Shown here one piece after another: positions 48,296 to 62,394 of a stretch of 64,000 bases of DNA (positions are counted from its first letter, which is position 1; each line of letters starts with the position of its first letter). Where the stretch lies: contig NC_134643.1 of assembly GCF_030463565.1 (NCBI RefSeq), positions 215,564,583 through 215,628,582 of the forward strand, in the 5' to 3' direction. This DNA comes from Pelecanus crispus (taxonomy: Eukaryota; Chordata; Aves; Pelecaniformes; Pelecanidae). The position numbers and the translations under genes are program-made. The notes beneath the pieces are model-generated. The model worked only from the letters and a program-made list of their open reading frames with translations, ran no database searches and was not told the DNA's origin.

Positions 48296-49563
48296 GTAAT
48301 TATCAGAACTGGGATAGTGATAACAATAACCCTTAGATTCATTGCCTTAGATTTAGGCACGGGCAGATGAATTTTTGAGGGGAAAAAAATAGCTTGTCTT
48401 AGAAAAACTCTTATTACTTAAAAATGAGGGGAATGCTTGAGTATGTCTAAATCCATTCTTAAAGGACTACCTTTGTGATCAGAAGAACGGTCAGGATGTT
48501 GGGAGAAAAGTGAAATGGGATGTTTATAGAATTCAGAGTCTTCTGAGTGTGATCTGGTTGTGTGGCACACAGTGTGGATGTAGGTATATATAAAACATTT
48601 CAGTATCAGGCTGGAATGGAAGAAAAGAAACTCACTTTTCTCCCTTGACTGAGCAGTTGCTGATACTCACCAGTGCTGTTGGTCCTAAGAGTCATGCTGG
48701 TCCCCTCTGCTGCTGCTAAATAGGAACCTTACTTGCTGCATGTTGTCATTACTGTTAAGCATTACAAACAGCATCCCACAAAACGTGATGGAGTCAAAAC
48801 TGGAAAAGTAATTGAACAATGATTTCCTTTATATGTTGTGGAATCTCACATGATCACAGACGTTGCACACTTGTAGTTTGGCTTGTTCCTAGTGAAAACA
48901 CTCGGATCGTTAGTTTAGACTCAATATTTTAGAGAATGAAAATGAGCCTAATCACTTGCCTACTGGGTGAAACTTGCAGCATTGGCACTTTGCTTCTTCT
49001 GGCCCCTGAGGGGATGGAGCACGCAGGTCTGGGTGAGTGTCGAACGGGCCCAGCAGTGACTTGGCACTGAGAGAGGATGGTCGTGGTATCCTCAAGAACC
49101 AGTCAACACAGTGCTGTGGGAGTAGGGGGAACTTCTTTGCTGACGCTTCTTTTGGTCGATTCATAGACTATATGCCGTGTAGTGAAAGATGATTAAGCCT
49201 GCCTTGAATTGTATATTTAGAATATCACTGAGTATAAGTTTGCTTTACAGTGTACTTTCTGGTTGAGTCTCTGACCTCTGATTTTGCTGGGCATCTTTGC
49301 TTTTGTCATGTGCTTTTATCACTGGCTTTCAACTTTATTGACACCAAATTCGGATGATCCTTTGCCGTTTTCAGGAGAGTTTGAGCTATATACTTTTAAT
49401 TTTAACTACCTGGTTAAGGTGCCTTCTGCTTTATATGATATAGTACACTTGTTCTACAATTTTTCTTTATAAGTTCCTCTTGCTTAGGATTGGCTTCAGT
49501 ACCCTGCTCATGGGCTAGACAGCTTTAAGATTTCATAAAAACCTTAATGATTTGTTGAATGGC

Positions 49564-50453
49564 TGTGGTGGGTTGACCCTGGCTGGATGCCAAGCACCCA
49601 TCAAAGCTGCTGTATCACTCCCCTCCTCAACTGGACAGGGGAGAGAAAATATAACGAAAAGCTCGTGGGTCAAGATAAGGACAGGAGATCACTCAGCAAC
49701 TACCGTCATGGGCAAAACAGACTTGACTTGGGGAAATTAATTTAATTTATTGCCAATAAAATCAGAGGAGTGTAATGAGAAATAAAACCAGATCTTAAAA
49801 CACCTTCCCCTCACCCCTCCCTTCTTCCCAGGCTCAACTTCACTCCCAATTTCTCTACTTCCTCCCCCCGAGCAGCACAGAGGGACGGGGAATGGGGGCT
49901 GTGGTCAGTTCATCACACGTTGTCTCTGCCGCTCCTTCCTCCTCAGGGGAGGACTCCTCACGCTCTTCCCCTGCTCCAGTGTGGGGTCCCTCCCACGGGA
50001 GACAGTCCTCCATGAAATTCTCCAACGTGGGTCCTTCCCACGGCTGCAGTTCTTCACAAACTGCTCCAGCGTGGGTCCCTTCCACGGGGTGCAGCCCTTC
50101 AGGAGCAGACTGCTCCAGCGTGGGTCCCCCATGGGGTCACAAGCCCTGCCAGCAAACCTGCTCCAGCGTGGGCTCCTCTCTCTCCATGGGGCCACAGCTC
50201 CTGCCAGGAGCCTGCTCCAGCGTGGGCTTCCCACGGGGTCACAGCCTCCTTGGGGCACATCCCCCTGCTCCGGCGTGGGCTCCTCCCCGGGTGCAGGTGG
50301 ATCTCTGCTCCCCCACTGGACCCGGTGGGTCCATCTTGGAGCTGGCTGGCATTGGCTCTATCGGCCATAGGGGAAGCTTCTCACAGCTTCTTACAGAAGC
50401 CACCCCTGCAGCCCCTCCCCACTACCAAAACCTTGCCACGCAAACCCAATACA
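49564..50453 (-). mobile_element. solo LTR-B, short form, in SLC36A4 intron 1
   Basis: A complete LTR with both termini: on the plus strand TGTGGTGGGTTGACC at the left and CAAACCCAATACA at the right, so the LTR reads on the minus strand. The flanks ATGGC (49559-49563) and AGGGC (50454-50458) are a 5-bp duplication with one difference. It is nearly the same as 4905-6051 in the tandem-unit region but lacks about 260 bp of U3 (join near 50316-50325). It lies antisense to SLC36A4, about 1.4 kb upstream of exon 2. Confidence 0.88.
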
Positions 50454-51808
50454 AGGGCTAGTTTTCAGTACATTCTGTATTTCCTGTCTGGTTTTGTGCA
50501 TGTGTCTTGTTTTCAAATTAAGTAGTAATTATTATCAGATTGACCATAATAACTCCCCAAAATAAAACTCGTATTTGGCAGGTTCATATACCACTATGTA
50601 CATTAAAGGTGTTAGTTGTCCATACTTTGTTTTAAATGCTTCTACAGTCTCAACCGGTGTTACAAATTTCACAGGTATTCAGTTAGCATCTATATTTTTC
50701 TTACAAAATAAATAACCTTAGTATGCTTAAGGTATTGAATGTTCACTCAAACTATGGAATTTTTTTGCTTGCTGAATAGTGAAGCGTGTTTTAATGTCTA
50801 ATGTCTTTTGTGGTATTCTTCAACATTTTCAGAGTGATAATTTTCAGAGATTTTCAGAGTAAATGTGATAATTCAGTAAGGTATGCTTTTGCACACTTAG
50901 AAATACTCAGTACTATTTTTTTTAAAAATACAAATGTTAAAATCACAGGCATTTCTTTTTTTGGTGAAAATGATGGAAGTTGAGACTCAACACATTTTAT
51001 GAATGGATACTGTGGTAGGCAAGTGTAAGGTAAATAATCTTTTTGCAGGATTTGTTTTGCTTAACTGTGGTAATTTAAAAAATGGTTATAATTTAATCAA
51101 CATTAAACTGGCGTAAGGTGCTAGTTTTGCCTGAAAGGCAATTTTGTTCACTACTGGCTGCTTGCTATTGCTTGGTGCTGTTATTTAGCTAGATGGTGGG
51201 ATTGCATGTGTTGACTGTGGTGGCAGTTTGTGCTGCTTTAAAAGGTTCATGAAATTGCAGCTTTCAGAGCATGCAGCCTAATTCCATTATCTTGGTTCTC
51301 TCACCAGTGACTGGAGACATCTTCTGGGGTACCTATCTTACCTGTCCATTTTAGCATGGGATAAGTCTGGGGGGTGCCCTCACATACCACTGATAAAAAA
51401 TGGAAAGTAACCTAAATGCTTAGTTTGGCAATAGCTAATAGCGGGTAAGATGAATCTCCTCCTTTTGTAGCAACAGATGACTTTTTTCTGTTTTGCTGTA
51501 TGTTGTATTAGCTTGCAAAATGATCTAAACCATCAACATTTTTATGATACAAAGTTGTTTTTCTTAATGAAAAACTGTAGTGTTTGGCCGTAATAATGAT
51601 GATGATGATAATAGTAATGAGACTGTGTGCCCCTATAAAGAGAGAATTTCTGTGCAAACTTGTGGTGTATGTATCTATCTGCCTAAATCAGCTTTGTAGT
51701 TAGTAACACCCATAAACCTCATGGCATGGCAAATTATTTGAGTTATGTTTTAGTTCTGAACTATAAATTTGTTTCTAATGCTTGATTTATGTTAACTCTA
51801 TTGTGTAG

Positions 51809-51932
51809 ACATGGAAGTAATGAAACCTTTAATTGATGAACAAAATTCAGATGGCATCTCAGATGAGGAGCACGAAAATAATTTCCTGCCAGTTGAGAAG
51901 CATTACCAGCTTGATAATGAAGAAGGCATTAC
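51809..51932 (+). CDS. SLC36A4: SLC36A4 exon 2 (cytosolic N-tail)
   Basis: 124 bp, with acceptor TTGTGTAG|AC and donor AC|GTATGT. It encodes residues 10-51, an acidic hydrophilic N-tail that includes [19 protein letters not shown] and [15 protein letters not shown], closely following vertebrate SLC36A4. The acidic tail is expected on the cytosolic side. Codon 11 (51811-51813) is an in-frame ATG, so a transcript that skips exon 1 could still start here and lose only ten residues. Confidence 0.95.
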
Positions 51933-53675
<1,743 letters not shown>

Positions 53676-53764
53676 ATTGGACCAATCAGCCTTGTGTTCA
53701 TAGGAGTTATATCTGTTCATTGTATGCACATCTTGGTACGTTGCAGCCACTGTCTATGTCAGAG
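53676..53764 (+). CDS. SLC36A4: SLC36A4 exon 4 (transmembrane segment 2)
   Basis: 89 bp, acceptor ACCAG|ATT, donor AG|GTAAAT. It encodes residues 82-111: a hydrophobic helix [20 protein letters not shown] followed by VRCSHCLCQ. This is TM2 and the start of the next cytosolic loop, and it agrees closely with SLC36A4 of other vertebrates. Confidence 0.95.
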
Positions 53765-55061
53765 GTAAATGTGGAACTACTCATTCTGTTGCTGAGTTTG
53801 AGTATTCTTTTTTTCTTTCCTATTTCTAATTTTTGGCCTACAGGATGTCCTGATGCTGTAGCAGTTTCTTCAGATCAGAATCTTGTACTTCAAAGAAACA
53901 ACACTCAAATTCTTATCATGCAACTATAAATGATAGCTGTGCTTTGTGCAACACTGCTGTCTTTTCTCTGCGCATACACAAAATTGAGTTGGTTTAACAT
54001 GTATTGCCCGGTATCCTGTTCCCTGTCTTAGCTGGCAAATAATCACATCTTTCCCATTGTGATTTTAATTGCTTAGCTTCAGTCCTTTAGTCCTTCTTTA
54101 TCTTCCTAGCTTTCTTCATAGCTTCTGAATCTTCATAGCTTTGACAAATGTCCAGTTTATAAATAACTGGTTTATAAGTACTTTATAGGAATAAAAGATA
54201 AAGTAAGAATTGCTGTTAACGTGTTTCATGATTATATGGGAGCTCTGTCTCTTTGGATTGTGACAACTTAATTCTTCAAAATTGTAGTGCTAGAAGAATG
54301 TGTTAAAATGATGCTAGTGAGCCGATAAACACTAGATACTCCTCCAAGTGAGATGTACAATACAAGGGGGGGAAGCAGTTATTCAAATTTGACCAATAGA
54401 GTATTTTGATTAATAGTGACCTTTATTAAACATTTTTATCTTACTGTCAGGTGTTAAAGAAAAACAGTGGGAGGGTCTTGTATTTAAAAAGTGCAATGAA
54501 GTTTTTGAACTGAATAGAAACACAAAACTGTTTGTGTCCCTGTAGCTGGAAAATCTTATCAGCTTAATGTGATATTGTACTGCGAAGGGCTCCTGTTATT
54601 CCTGAATTCTTTGCTTTTTCCTCTGTAATTTTGAATGGTCTTTGAAGATGTACATAAAACTGAGATTACTGAAACAATTGGATTGTCTGCTTGTCCAGGA
54701 AAATCTGCTGAATCCTGTTGAAGTTCTTTATGACTTTAAGGTTTGAGATGAATTTCTTAAGCTGATATTATAAGAATCTCATTTTGGATTAATTTATCAA
54801 GAAAGTTGCTCTGTAAGAAACTGATTTGGTACTGTTTAATTAGAGGGGAGCAACATTGGGGTTCACATGCTTGTAGAGTGCTGAATAGCCCTTCCTGGGG
54901 GAAAGAAGCCCAAACCATACCTCTGAAATTCATCAGCTGCAGAATGGTGCCACAGGTGATTACTTATTATAACCCTGGGAGGCCACCAGCATTTTCAAGG
55001 TAGGGATCTAGGCCCTCATAGTTTCTAGTAACTCCGTTCTTTCTTCACTCTTTGATTTCAG
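53765..55061 (+). other. SLC36A4: SLC36A4 intron 4
   Basis: 1297 bp, phase 2, GTAAAT to GATTTCAG. AT-rich, with no repeat recognised. Confidence 0.9.
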
Positions 55062-55157
55062 GATGAAAAAGTCCTCACTGGGATATAGCGATACAGTTAG
55101 TTATGCCATGGAAGTGGGGCCCCTGACAGCTCTTCAGAAACGAGCTTCTTGGGGACG
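55062..55157 (+). CDS. SLC36A4: SLC36A4 exon 5 (loop between TM2 and TM3)
   Basis: 96 bp, acceptor TTTCAG|G, donor CG|GTAAGT. It encodes residues 111-143: [20 protein letters not shown], then [11 protein letters not shown]. The [14 protein letters not shown] block is the conserved loop and amphipathic stretch typical of the SLC36 family. Confidence 0.95.
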
Positions 55158-56730
55158 GTAAGTTTGCATTAGAATTTAATTTAATAAATTTGTTATTAAA
55201 AATTAAGGGCTACACTTGGAATGGTTAGGAGATTTCCTTTTTACTAAGATGTTACCTGCTTTAAGAATGTGTTCTCCGTGCTTGAAATATTTTTATGCAG
55301 TGTTATTTGTTATTCCCTGCAGCTACTAGTGGTGACGTGAGAGGATTGGGGAGTGTCTCTGCGTTTCAATTTTCCGGTTTACAAGAGCTGGAAAGAAAAG
55401 AATTCTGTTTAGTAATATAGGAAGAGATGTGGTATAACCAGAAATGCATTCTGTATTGTCTAATATAGTGAAGTAATTTTTCATTTTCTTCTACTGTAAA
55501 CACATTTATCTGCGTCAGAGTTTACTCTTTAAGCAGGTTGACACTGCAAATGTAAATTACTTCAATATATTTATTCTGAAAGGAAGCAAAGCAATTCTTT
55601 GATTCCTGCTTAAATAGAACATACAAATAATGGAGAAATATTTACTATATTTTGCAGTAATGACATGCAGATATTAATAGCTTGTCTCTCTTAAATACTT
55701 TATGCCTTTTAAAAAAGACCATTGTTTTTTCTTTGCCATGTATAGCTGTTTATGGAGTTTATGGTATGACTACACAGTAGCGAAAATCAAAAACTCAGCC
55801 ATATTGTTCAATGTTAATTTAAAGTATTTTTTGTCCTCACTTGAGGAAGGATTTTTTTTGGTCATGATATATTCAAGGATGCAGCATCTTTCATTGTGTG
55901 TTTTGGCTATTACTTTGTTACAAATAAGAAAAAAGTTGAGCTAGTCTTTTAAGATCTTTGTGATGACTTCACAGAAATGGAGTAGAGGTCAATTAGAGGG
56001 AAAATCGGTGTGTAGTGAAATATAACGACAATTCTGTAATGCACCAAAGAGTTACAAGCCACAAGTGGCAATTTGATTTCCAGAGACACTGTGCTGCGGC
56101 AAACCCATTCTTGAGGCAGATCTCCACTGTACACCTGACTCTAGCAGAGTTTCATTACAGCGTGTCTTCAGGCCACCATTGTGTATAATGTTTTTCAAAA
56201 ACAATCTGAACTATAGTTTAGAGGTTTTTTTTCAATGAGATACGGTGCCTGAATGTGTATTTGGATACACTGGTATGGACCCACTTAGAAAGATGTGAAA
56301 ATGTTTGTTACCTTGAAATGCTGAAACTTGTATAGCTTAGACTGTATAAGACATTTAATCTCTGGTCCTGGTGGAAAACTGCTGTGTTAGGGGCTAATGG
56401 AACCCAGCAGAATTTATATGTCCGTTGTTTGTATTTGTACCACGTCGTTAAGTCTTAGAATTTCATTTTATGCCACTTTAAAGTATGAATACCTTCTTCT
56501 TTTTTGAGAAACTTCGATGCCTACTCAATGTTACCTTAAAAAACCCCCACATACAAACCCACCCTGTTTTGCTATAAGAGGAACCTGCATTGCAGTGCTC
56601 ATGAGATTAATGCGGCTTTTGAATCTAGCATTTTGACTACTGTAAAAAGGAGTAGTAATTGTGTATTAGGTAGAAATGGGTTAATTGTTTGGATCCTAAG
56701 TATAATGTCTATTTGTTTTTTCTTCCTCAG
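55158..56730 (+). other. SLC36A4: SLC36A4 intron 5
   Basis: 1573 bp, phase 2, GTAAGT to TTCCTCAG. Short chance ORFs only. Confidence 0.9.
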
Positions 56731-56815
56731 GTATATTGTCGACTTTTTCCTAGTTGTAACACAGCTGGGATTTTGTAGCGTTTATATTGTGTTCTTGGCA
56801 GAAAATATGAAACAA
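56731..56815 (+). CDS. SLC36A4: SLC36A4 exon 6 (transmembrane segment 3)
   Basis: 85 bp, acceptor CCTCAG|G, donor CAA|GTGAGT. It encodes residues 143-171: [20 protein letters not shown], then FLAENMKQ. This is TM3 with the family's [17 protein letters not shown] block, and it is the last exon in the window. Confidence 0.95.
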
Positions 56816-59800
56816 GTGAGTAATGTTACTGTATGGAAACAGTTATGGTTTTAGATGCATTTTTCCTCACTTTTATTTACTATCCTTATGAAGTCCAACA
56901 GAACTACTTGTAAAATGTGAAGTTGAGAGATGCACAGAATGGGTTCTACCACGGTTTCCGCAAAAGAGCTTTTGGTAAAAAGGAGCAGCGTGCAAGGTGA
57001 ACTAAATTCAGATCTTGTGCAAGTGTTTGTGGCTTCAGTGCCCTCTGATTTGTTTGTTGAATTTAAAAAATTAATAGTGGAAATGGTATGAAATAAGGCT
57101 GAAACTGGTCTAGGAGCCAGTTGTCCCTGAACTTTTTTATTTTTTTTTTTCCCCCCAGGCCTTCTGCTGACTTCCTTTTTCTCCCCTGACCTCCTGGGCA
57201 TATTTTTCCCTTTTCATGTCACTGGAATCTTTCTTTTGTTCTTGTTTGGTCTCCTCCCTTTTCTAGAATGGTCTCATCTGCCACAGAATCCATTGTATCT
57301 AAACCAATCCTGATTTTTGTTCTTAAAAATGTCTGACATGGAAATTTCTGCAGCCTCCTAAGTAGTCGGTTCCAATGCTTTCCTATCTGTTAGACAGCTG
57401 CTTCTTTGTAGAAGCTTAAAATTTTGTATTGGCATCATAAGTCTTTAATTTCATGTTCTAGCTATAAGTAAGTTAGTCTTTCTATTTGTGGATACCTTTT
57501 ATATTTTTGAATAGTTGTCATGTCTACCCTATATCTAATTGAGGGGAGACATGATAGAATCTAATAATTCTTCTTGCTTTTCTGTGAACTCTCTGCAGTT
57601 GGTCACATCTTTCTCTTTTTTCCAAGTTTTATCCCTGAAATTGGTTATGCTACTCTAAGTTGAAGTTTTGCTTGAGACCAGTAGAGCTGAAAGGTTATTT
57701 CACAGGTCTTTACAGATCATATTCCAGACTTGACACTTCAGTATAATGGTCATTTTGCAGGACCATGTCATTGCTAACTCATGATTGACTTGTGATCCAC
57801 TGTGATCTCTTGATCCTTTACTGCAGAGCTGCATTCTAGGCAATTCTTGTTCTTTCTGTACAGATGGTTTCTGCTTACCTACAGAAGCCTTTATTTTTCC
57901 TTACCGGATTGATTTTTAACAAGTTCTCAAGGTTGAATTTTAATCCTGTTCTTCAATATTCTTTCACTTTCCATCTGGAATAGATGTTTAAACTCTGCTT
58001 ACTACATCATCTGTATTATTAAAGAAAACATTAAATATCACCGCTTATGTAGCATTTCATGTGTTTTACTGTAAATGCTATTAAACATATCTTATGTAGT
58101 GTTAAACATAGGCAAGCACATTTCAGTATGTTTTTAAAATGGACTGAATATTAGTTATTAGAAAAATACCATGATTCATTTGTGCAAGTTGATTTATTTA
58201 AGGATGTCTAAAAAATCAAATATTTTGTCATGCCGTATTTATAAATAAAGTCAATTGAAAATTGCAAGTGAACCCCCACAACCACAAATACCTATACACC
58301 TTGCAAGCAACCCCCAAATGTTTCAATAAAATATCCCTTTTCTCCCCCACAACCATCTGTCACTGATCAAACAAAACCATGCCTATCACTTCCATGACAG
58401 CTGCTTCTGCTTTCATCCATGTTTTTTGTCTCTCATTCTCCAGTCCTCCTAAGCTGCTCTCTTTCTCATTGGTGGAGATTTTTCTGTTGACGGGGTCCCT
58501 GATGTCTGCTGGTCCTTCCTCTTTGCACACTCAGCAGTTGCAGTCAGCACTTTGTGTGTCCGAGCAGGTAGTCCATGGGAGGTCAGCCAGCACAGGTTGG
58601 CTGCTCAGACAGGAGCCGCAGGCACTTTGAGCTTGTGGTGCTTTCTCCTCCATGGGCTTTTTAAGGTGCCAGGACTCTACCAATGTACTCTGCTGTGTTT
58701 TCTGCTTATAAGATTATGGTTAGTCACTTGACATAAAGCTAATGAGGATGAATCTGGGCCTGTGTCTAAATGTGTATGTTCTGTAATTAGTGAAGTGGGT
58801 GAGGAATAAGGTTGGGCAGGTTTCTGAGCATTAATCATCCATATGGACTCTTATTCTACCCAAAAAGTAGAATAAAGGTGTCTTGGCATAGCTTAACTTA
58901 CTTTAAATAGGAATAAGAGTGTCCCCTTAGGCAGTTAGTACATAGAAGATAGTATGTTTTTTTCCTCCCCTTGTAGATGAGTACTTATATTGTGTTTAAA
59001 AAGTATTAAAAGTTCTACAGATGAAGATACTCTGCAATTTGTGTCTTGGGAGAGAAAAAAAAAACCAACCTTAAAAACTGCAGTCCCACTGTCACGATCT
59101 ATCTCGATATCTAAAAATCCCATTTCACATCTGATGTCCTTTTGCTGGCCTTCTGAAGTGGGGATTTTTATTGCATCCTGTGTAGTATACGTTCGAGTTG
59201 CAACCTTTCCTATCAAATACGTATCTGATCAACCAGTTGTTATATATGTGTTTTGAACTTAAGCAAAAGGCAAGACTGAATGCTTACTGACCTTGGCTTT
59301 TGTAGATTTTGAAAAAAAACAAAACCTTTTCAGGAATACTGCTGCTGCTTTCTTGAAGAAAGGTTGAATGATCTTATAGAAAAGCAACCTCTGCAAAAAC
59401 AGTGGCTGCAGAGACCCGTGACATGTACCCTGCGAATTAATTAAAGTTGTCAGCAATTCAGAAGTCCCACTTCCAAGTGCATTTCATTTGTGCTCTTTCC
59501 TGTGGGAGGGAGAAGGCTGTGGTTTCCTCCTCGCAACTTTATGTTGCAGAAATCTGTCCCGTAGAGGGCACCAAAGAACACAAATCGTTACTGCTGTAAA
59601 TGTAATTATTTGGGGTAGTGGAAGGATGAGGCAAGTGAATAGAGGGAATGGGGAGTGGGGGAGTTAAGATAAAGGAAAAACATAGTAATAATGTTACTAA
59701 TACCACTCCTTGACCAATACCTCTGCATCATGGTCTGCACTCTTTTGATGATGTTTGCATGTTGGTGTGTGCAAATTAAGCCCACTGGAACCAGTGGGAA

Positions 59801-62394
59801 CTTCCACTGAAATCTTTTCTTTGATATTCTTAGTTAAAACTAGTACTGACCCAAATTTAGTAGTCTCTTCCTTCACTTTATTTACTGTTTCAGAGAAAGA
59901 AGATGTGACAAAGCATTTTAAAATGGTTCTGGCACATGAATGGAATATTCATCAGTCCAGATTACTTTGAGGTGAATATTTAGTTAGATACATAGTGGTG
60001 CATGTGAGTGTAAATATTTATTTCATCGTTTGAATTCTGTGAAATGTTTGATGTACCCTTCTCACTAATGGATATGCAGTATAGCTTCTGCTGCTAAATC
60101 TTTTCTGATCAGTGTCAGTGAGATTATAACAATGCTGGCAGCATTACATTAGTGTTTTCCAGACACATGCTACAAGACCCTATTTCCAGTTATATCAAAT
60201 TTCAGATGAAGCTTTTCCTAAAGAATATTCTTCTGACGGCACCAAAGAAACTCAGGTTGGTGGCAAGAGTTCTGGTTAAGTCTTGCAGCATGCAAATAAG
60301 CGGCTTACGGGTGAAGGTGTCTAGAATTGGAGAGGAATGGTGAAACTGGAACAAACAGCTGGAGGTTGACTGCAGCAAGACTGGAGCAGGAACGCACTGG
60401 GATAGAAGAAAGAACCTGTGCCCAAAAGGGCATGGTCCCACTTCACAGTTACTTTGCTTTTCCTGCTTGAGCAACAGAAGACCTTAGGTCAAGAGTCTTG
60501 GCATTTAACAAGTTGCTTGTGACTATTTGCTGAGTTCTCTGGAAAAGTGTCCTTTTCTCATTGTTTGCTGATAAAGCTAAAAATTGAAAACATGTTCTTG
60601 CTGTGTGGGAGCACTTTATTAGAACTTTAGCACTTTGAAGATGACCCACCAGTGGGATGCTACATAATGGAATTTTGATTTTTTTCAAGTTTTTGTAAAA
60701 AGGAAAAAAACTCCAAAAACTTAGGAAATTGTACTTAGACATAAAACTAGAAGTGTTAAAAATGTTGCAAAGTTGTGTACTGAGTAATAAAGAAATACCA
60801 GAACTAAATGAACCGTGAAAGATTTCTTTGGCCTGTTCATGCCAAATTACAGGATTACAATATAGTCTTTATCTGCCTGATAACATACTGGTTTTGTGCC
60901 AGATCTGGCCTTGTGTATTTTACTGGCTGTTGCTCTGAGCTGAATAAGGAAGGAATTAGGAGGAACAAATGAGTTGAAAGACTACTGTTTTGATCCCACT
61001 AGATGTTGAAAAGTCTGTAGACTGTATGACAGAAAGAGCGGGTTTTAGGATACAGGCAAGGAAATGGTTTTGGTTGAAGAAACCAAGAAAACGGAATTAT
61101 TTCTTGCTTCTGAGATAGTTAGAAGTGTGTTCATCAGTTGAACTGAATTTTCTGCAGTCACTAGTCGTGCATTAGTTGTTTTCTGAGTGCCTGACATAGG
61201 GAATCTGATAACCATGTTTGCACAAATGTGTTATCTTCCTGGATATAGCTGAAGTTGGTGGATGCTCTGCTTGGGCTATGTAAATGAGACATTAGGTGAA
61301 GCACTCCTGTAAAGAAAGCTGTTTCAGACATCACACCATCATGTAAGTTAATGCTTGAATAACTGAAGTGACTTTTGATGCAGTCACTTTGTGACTGGGG
61401 ACATCACTAGCCTTTGTAGTCACTATGCCTAGTGACTTGAGTGGTTGTGTACTTCCTTTCTGAAATCATAATGATATTCCCTCATGTTGTTTACGGAAAT
61501 GTTTGTGGAACCCCCAGGTACAGTCCTGATAAGCACAGAACAAAATGCAGATAACGTGTGTTCAGATTGGAAGTTGAACAATATTCACTGGGCTCTGCGA
61601 CAATACAAAAGAATGTGTATGTATGCCTTTTTCAAGAACAGATCCATTGGATGGATAAGTGAAAAGATTTGTCTAAATTGGCTGATATTCCAATGATATT
61701 TTGGATTATGTTGTTTTGTTTAGGAGAAAAGACAGTTAGATATAATATCTGCTGTTCTTGGCCCAGCATGACTGCCATATGCAGTGATGCGCTAGCAGAG
61801 AGCAGCAGGAGATTGAAAGTGATTGTTGTCCAGAATAGGAATCTGAGATTATATTGAGTCTAATATTTAGAAGACTAGGTTAGATAGTGAGTCACAGTCC
61901 ATCCTAACACAATCAGCAGCAAACTTGCACTGAGCTAAACAGCATATGAGAAAGAGCTTAAAAAAAAAAAAGTCTTTATGCTGCTTTGTATTTTGTTACT
62001 TGTTAGAACAGTTTTAAGTGTTATCTGATTAATTTAAAAAAAAAAATCTAGTAAAACACTTTCAAAGTGACGGTAATGTTAGCCTGCACCTGAACAAATC
62101 AGTGTAATCTCATCTTCATTAGAGTTTTCCTCTGCGGCGCTTTACTATCAAATCTCCCACAGTCAGTTGCTCCACTCTATGAGGGAGAATCGTGATCCTT
62201 TTTATAATTTTTGCATTTTACTTTCCGGCTCAGCTTTCTTCTACCTGTTTGTTTAGCTCTCCTACAAGATTAACCTTTGCTGGCTCTTATCTGCTGTGCC
62301 TCTTCTCAGTCAATATACAGAATCACTATTGTGTCATGTCTCCAAATCCACTTCTGTGGTATGGATATCTCCTGTGGCCTTGCCTAAACCTGTA
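56816..62394 (+). other. SLC36A4: SLC36A4 intron 6, first part
   Basis: AT-rich intronic sequence starting with GTGAGT. I scanned for the next exon (a V-H-E-G-F-like reading after an acceptor, then a segment with several transmembrane helices) and did not find it. Around 58261-58340 lies a C/A-rich patch. At 59770-59815 words such as CCCACTGGAACCAGTGGGAAC suggest an old amniote repeat. No other gene is evident. Confidence 0.7.

Larger units (their letters stand above)
34899..51808 (+). other. SLC36A4: SLC36A4 intron 1
   Basis: A 16.9-kb phase-1 intron with donor GTGAGG and acceptor TTGTGTAG. It holds a T25 run (35895-35919), a MIR-like remnant (37876-38030), a sense LTR-A (41374-41967), a decayed ERV (42129-44536), inverted CR1 copies (45254-46160), a CR1 endonuclease piece (47049-47440), an L2/MIR-type tail (48194-48295) and an antisense LTR-B (49564-50453). 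The stretches between them (36000-37875, 38031-41373, 46161-47048, 47441-48193, 48296-49563, 50454-51808) show no gene or repeat I can name. A GAT-rich run lies at 51596-51620. Confidence 0.85.

Noticed and set aside
61484-61696. Candidate for SLC36A4 exon 7
   Set aside because: The translated sequence does not resemble the expected segment after TM3 and lacks the hydrophobic helices.
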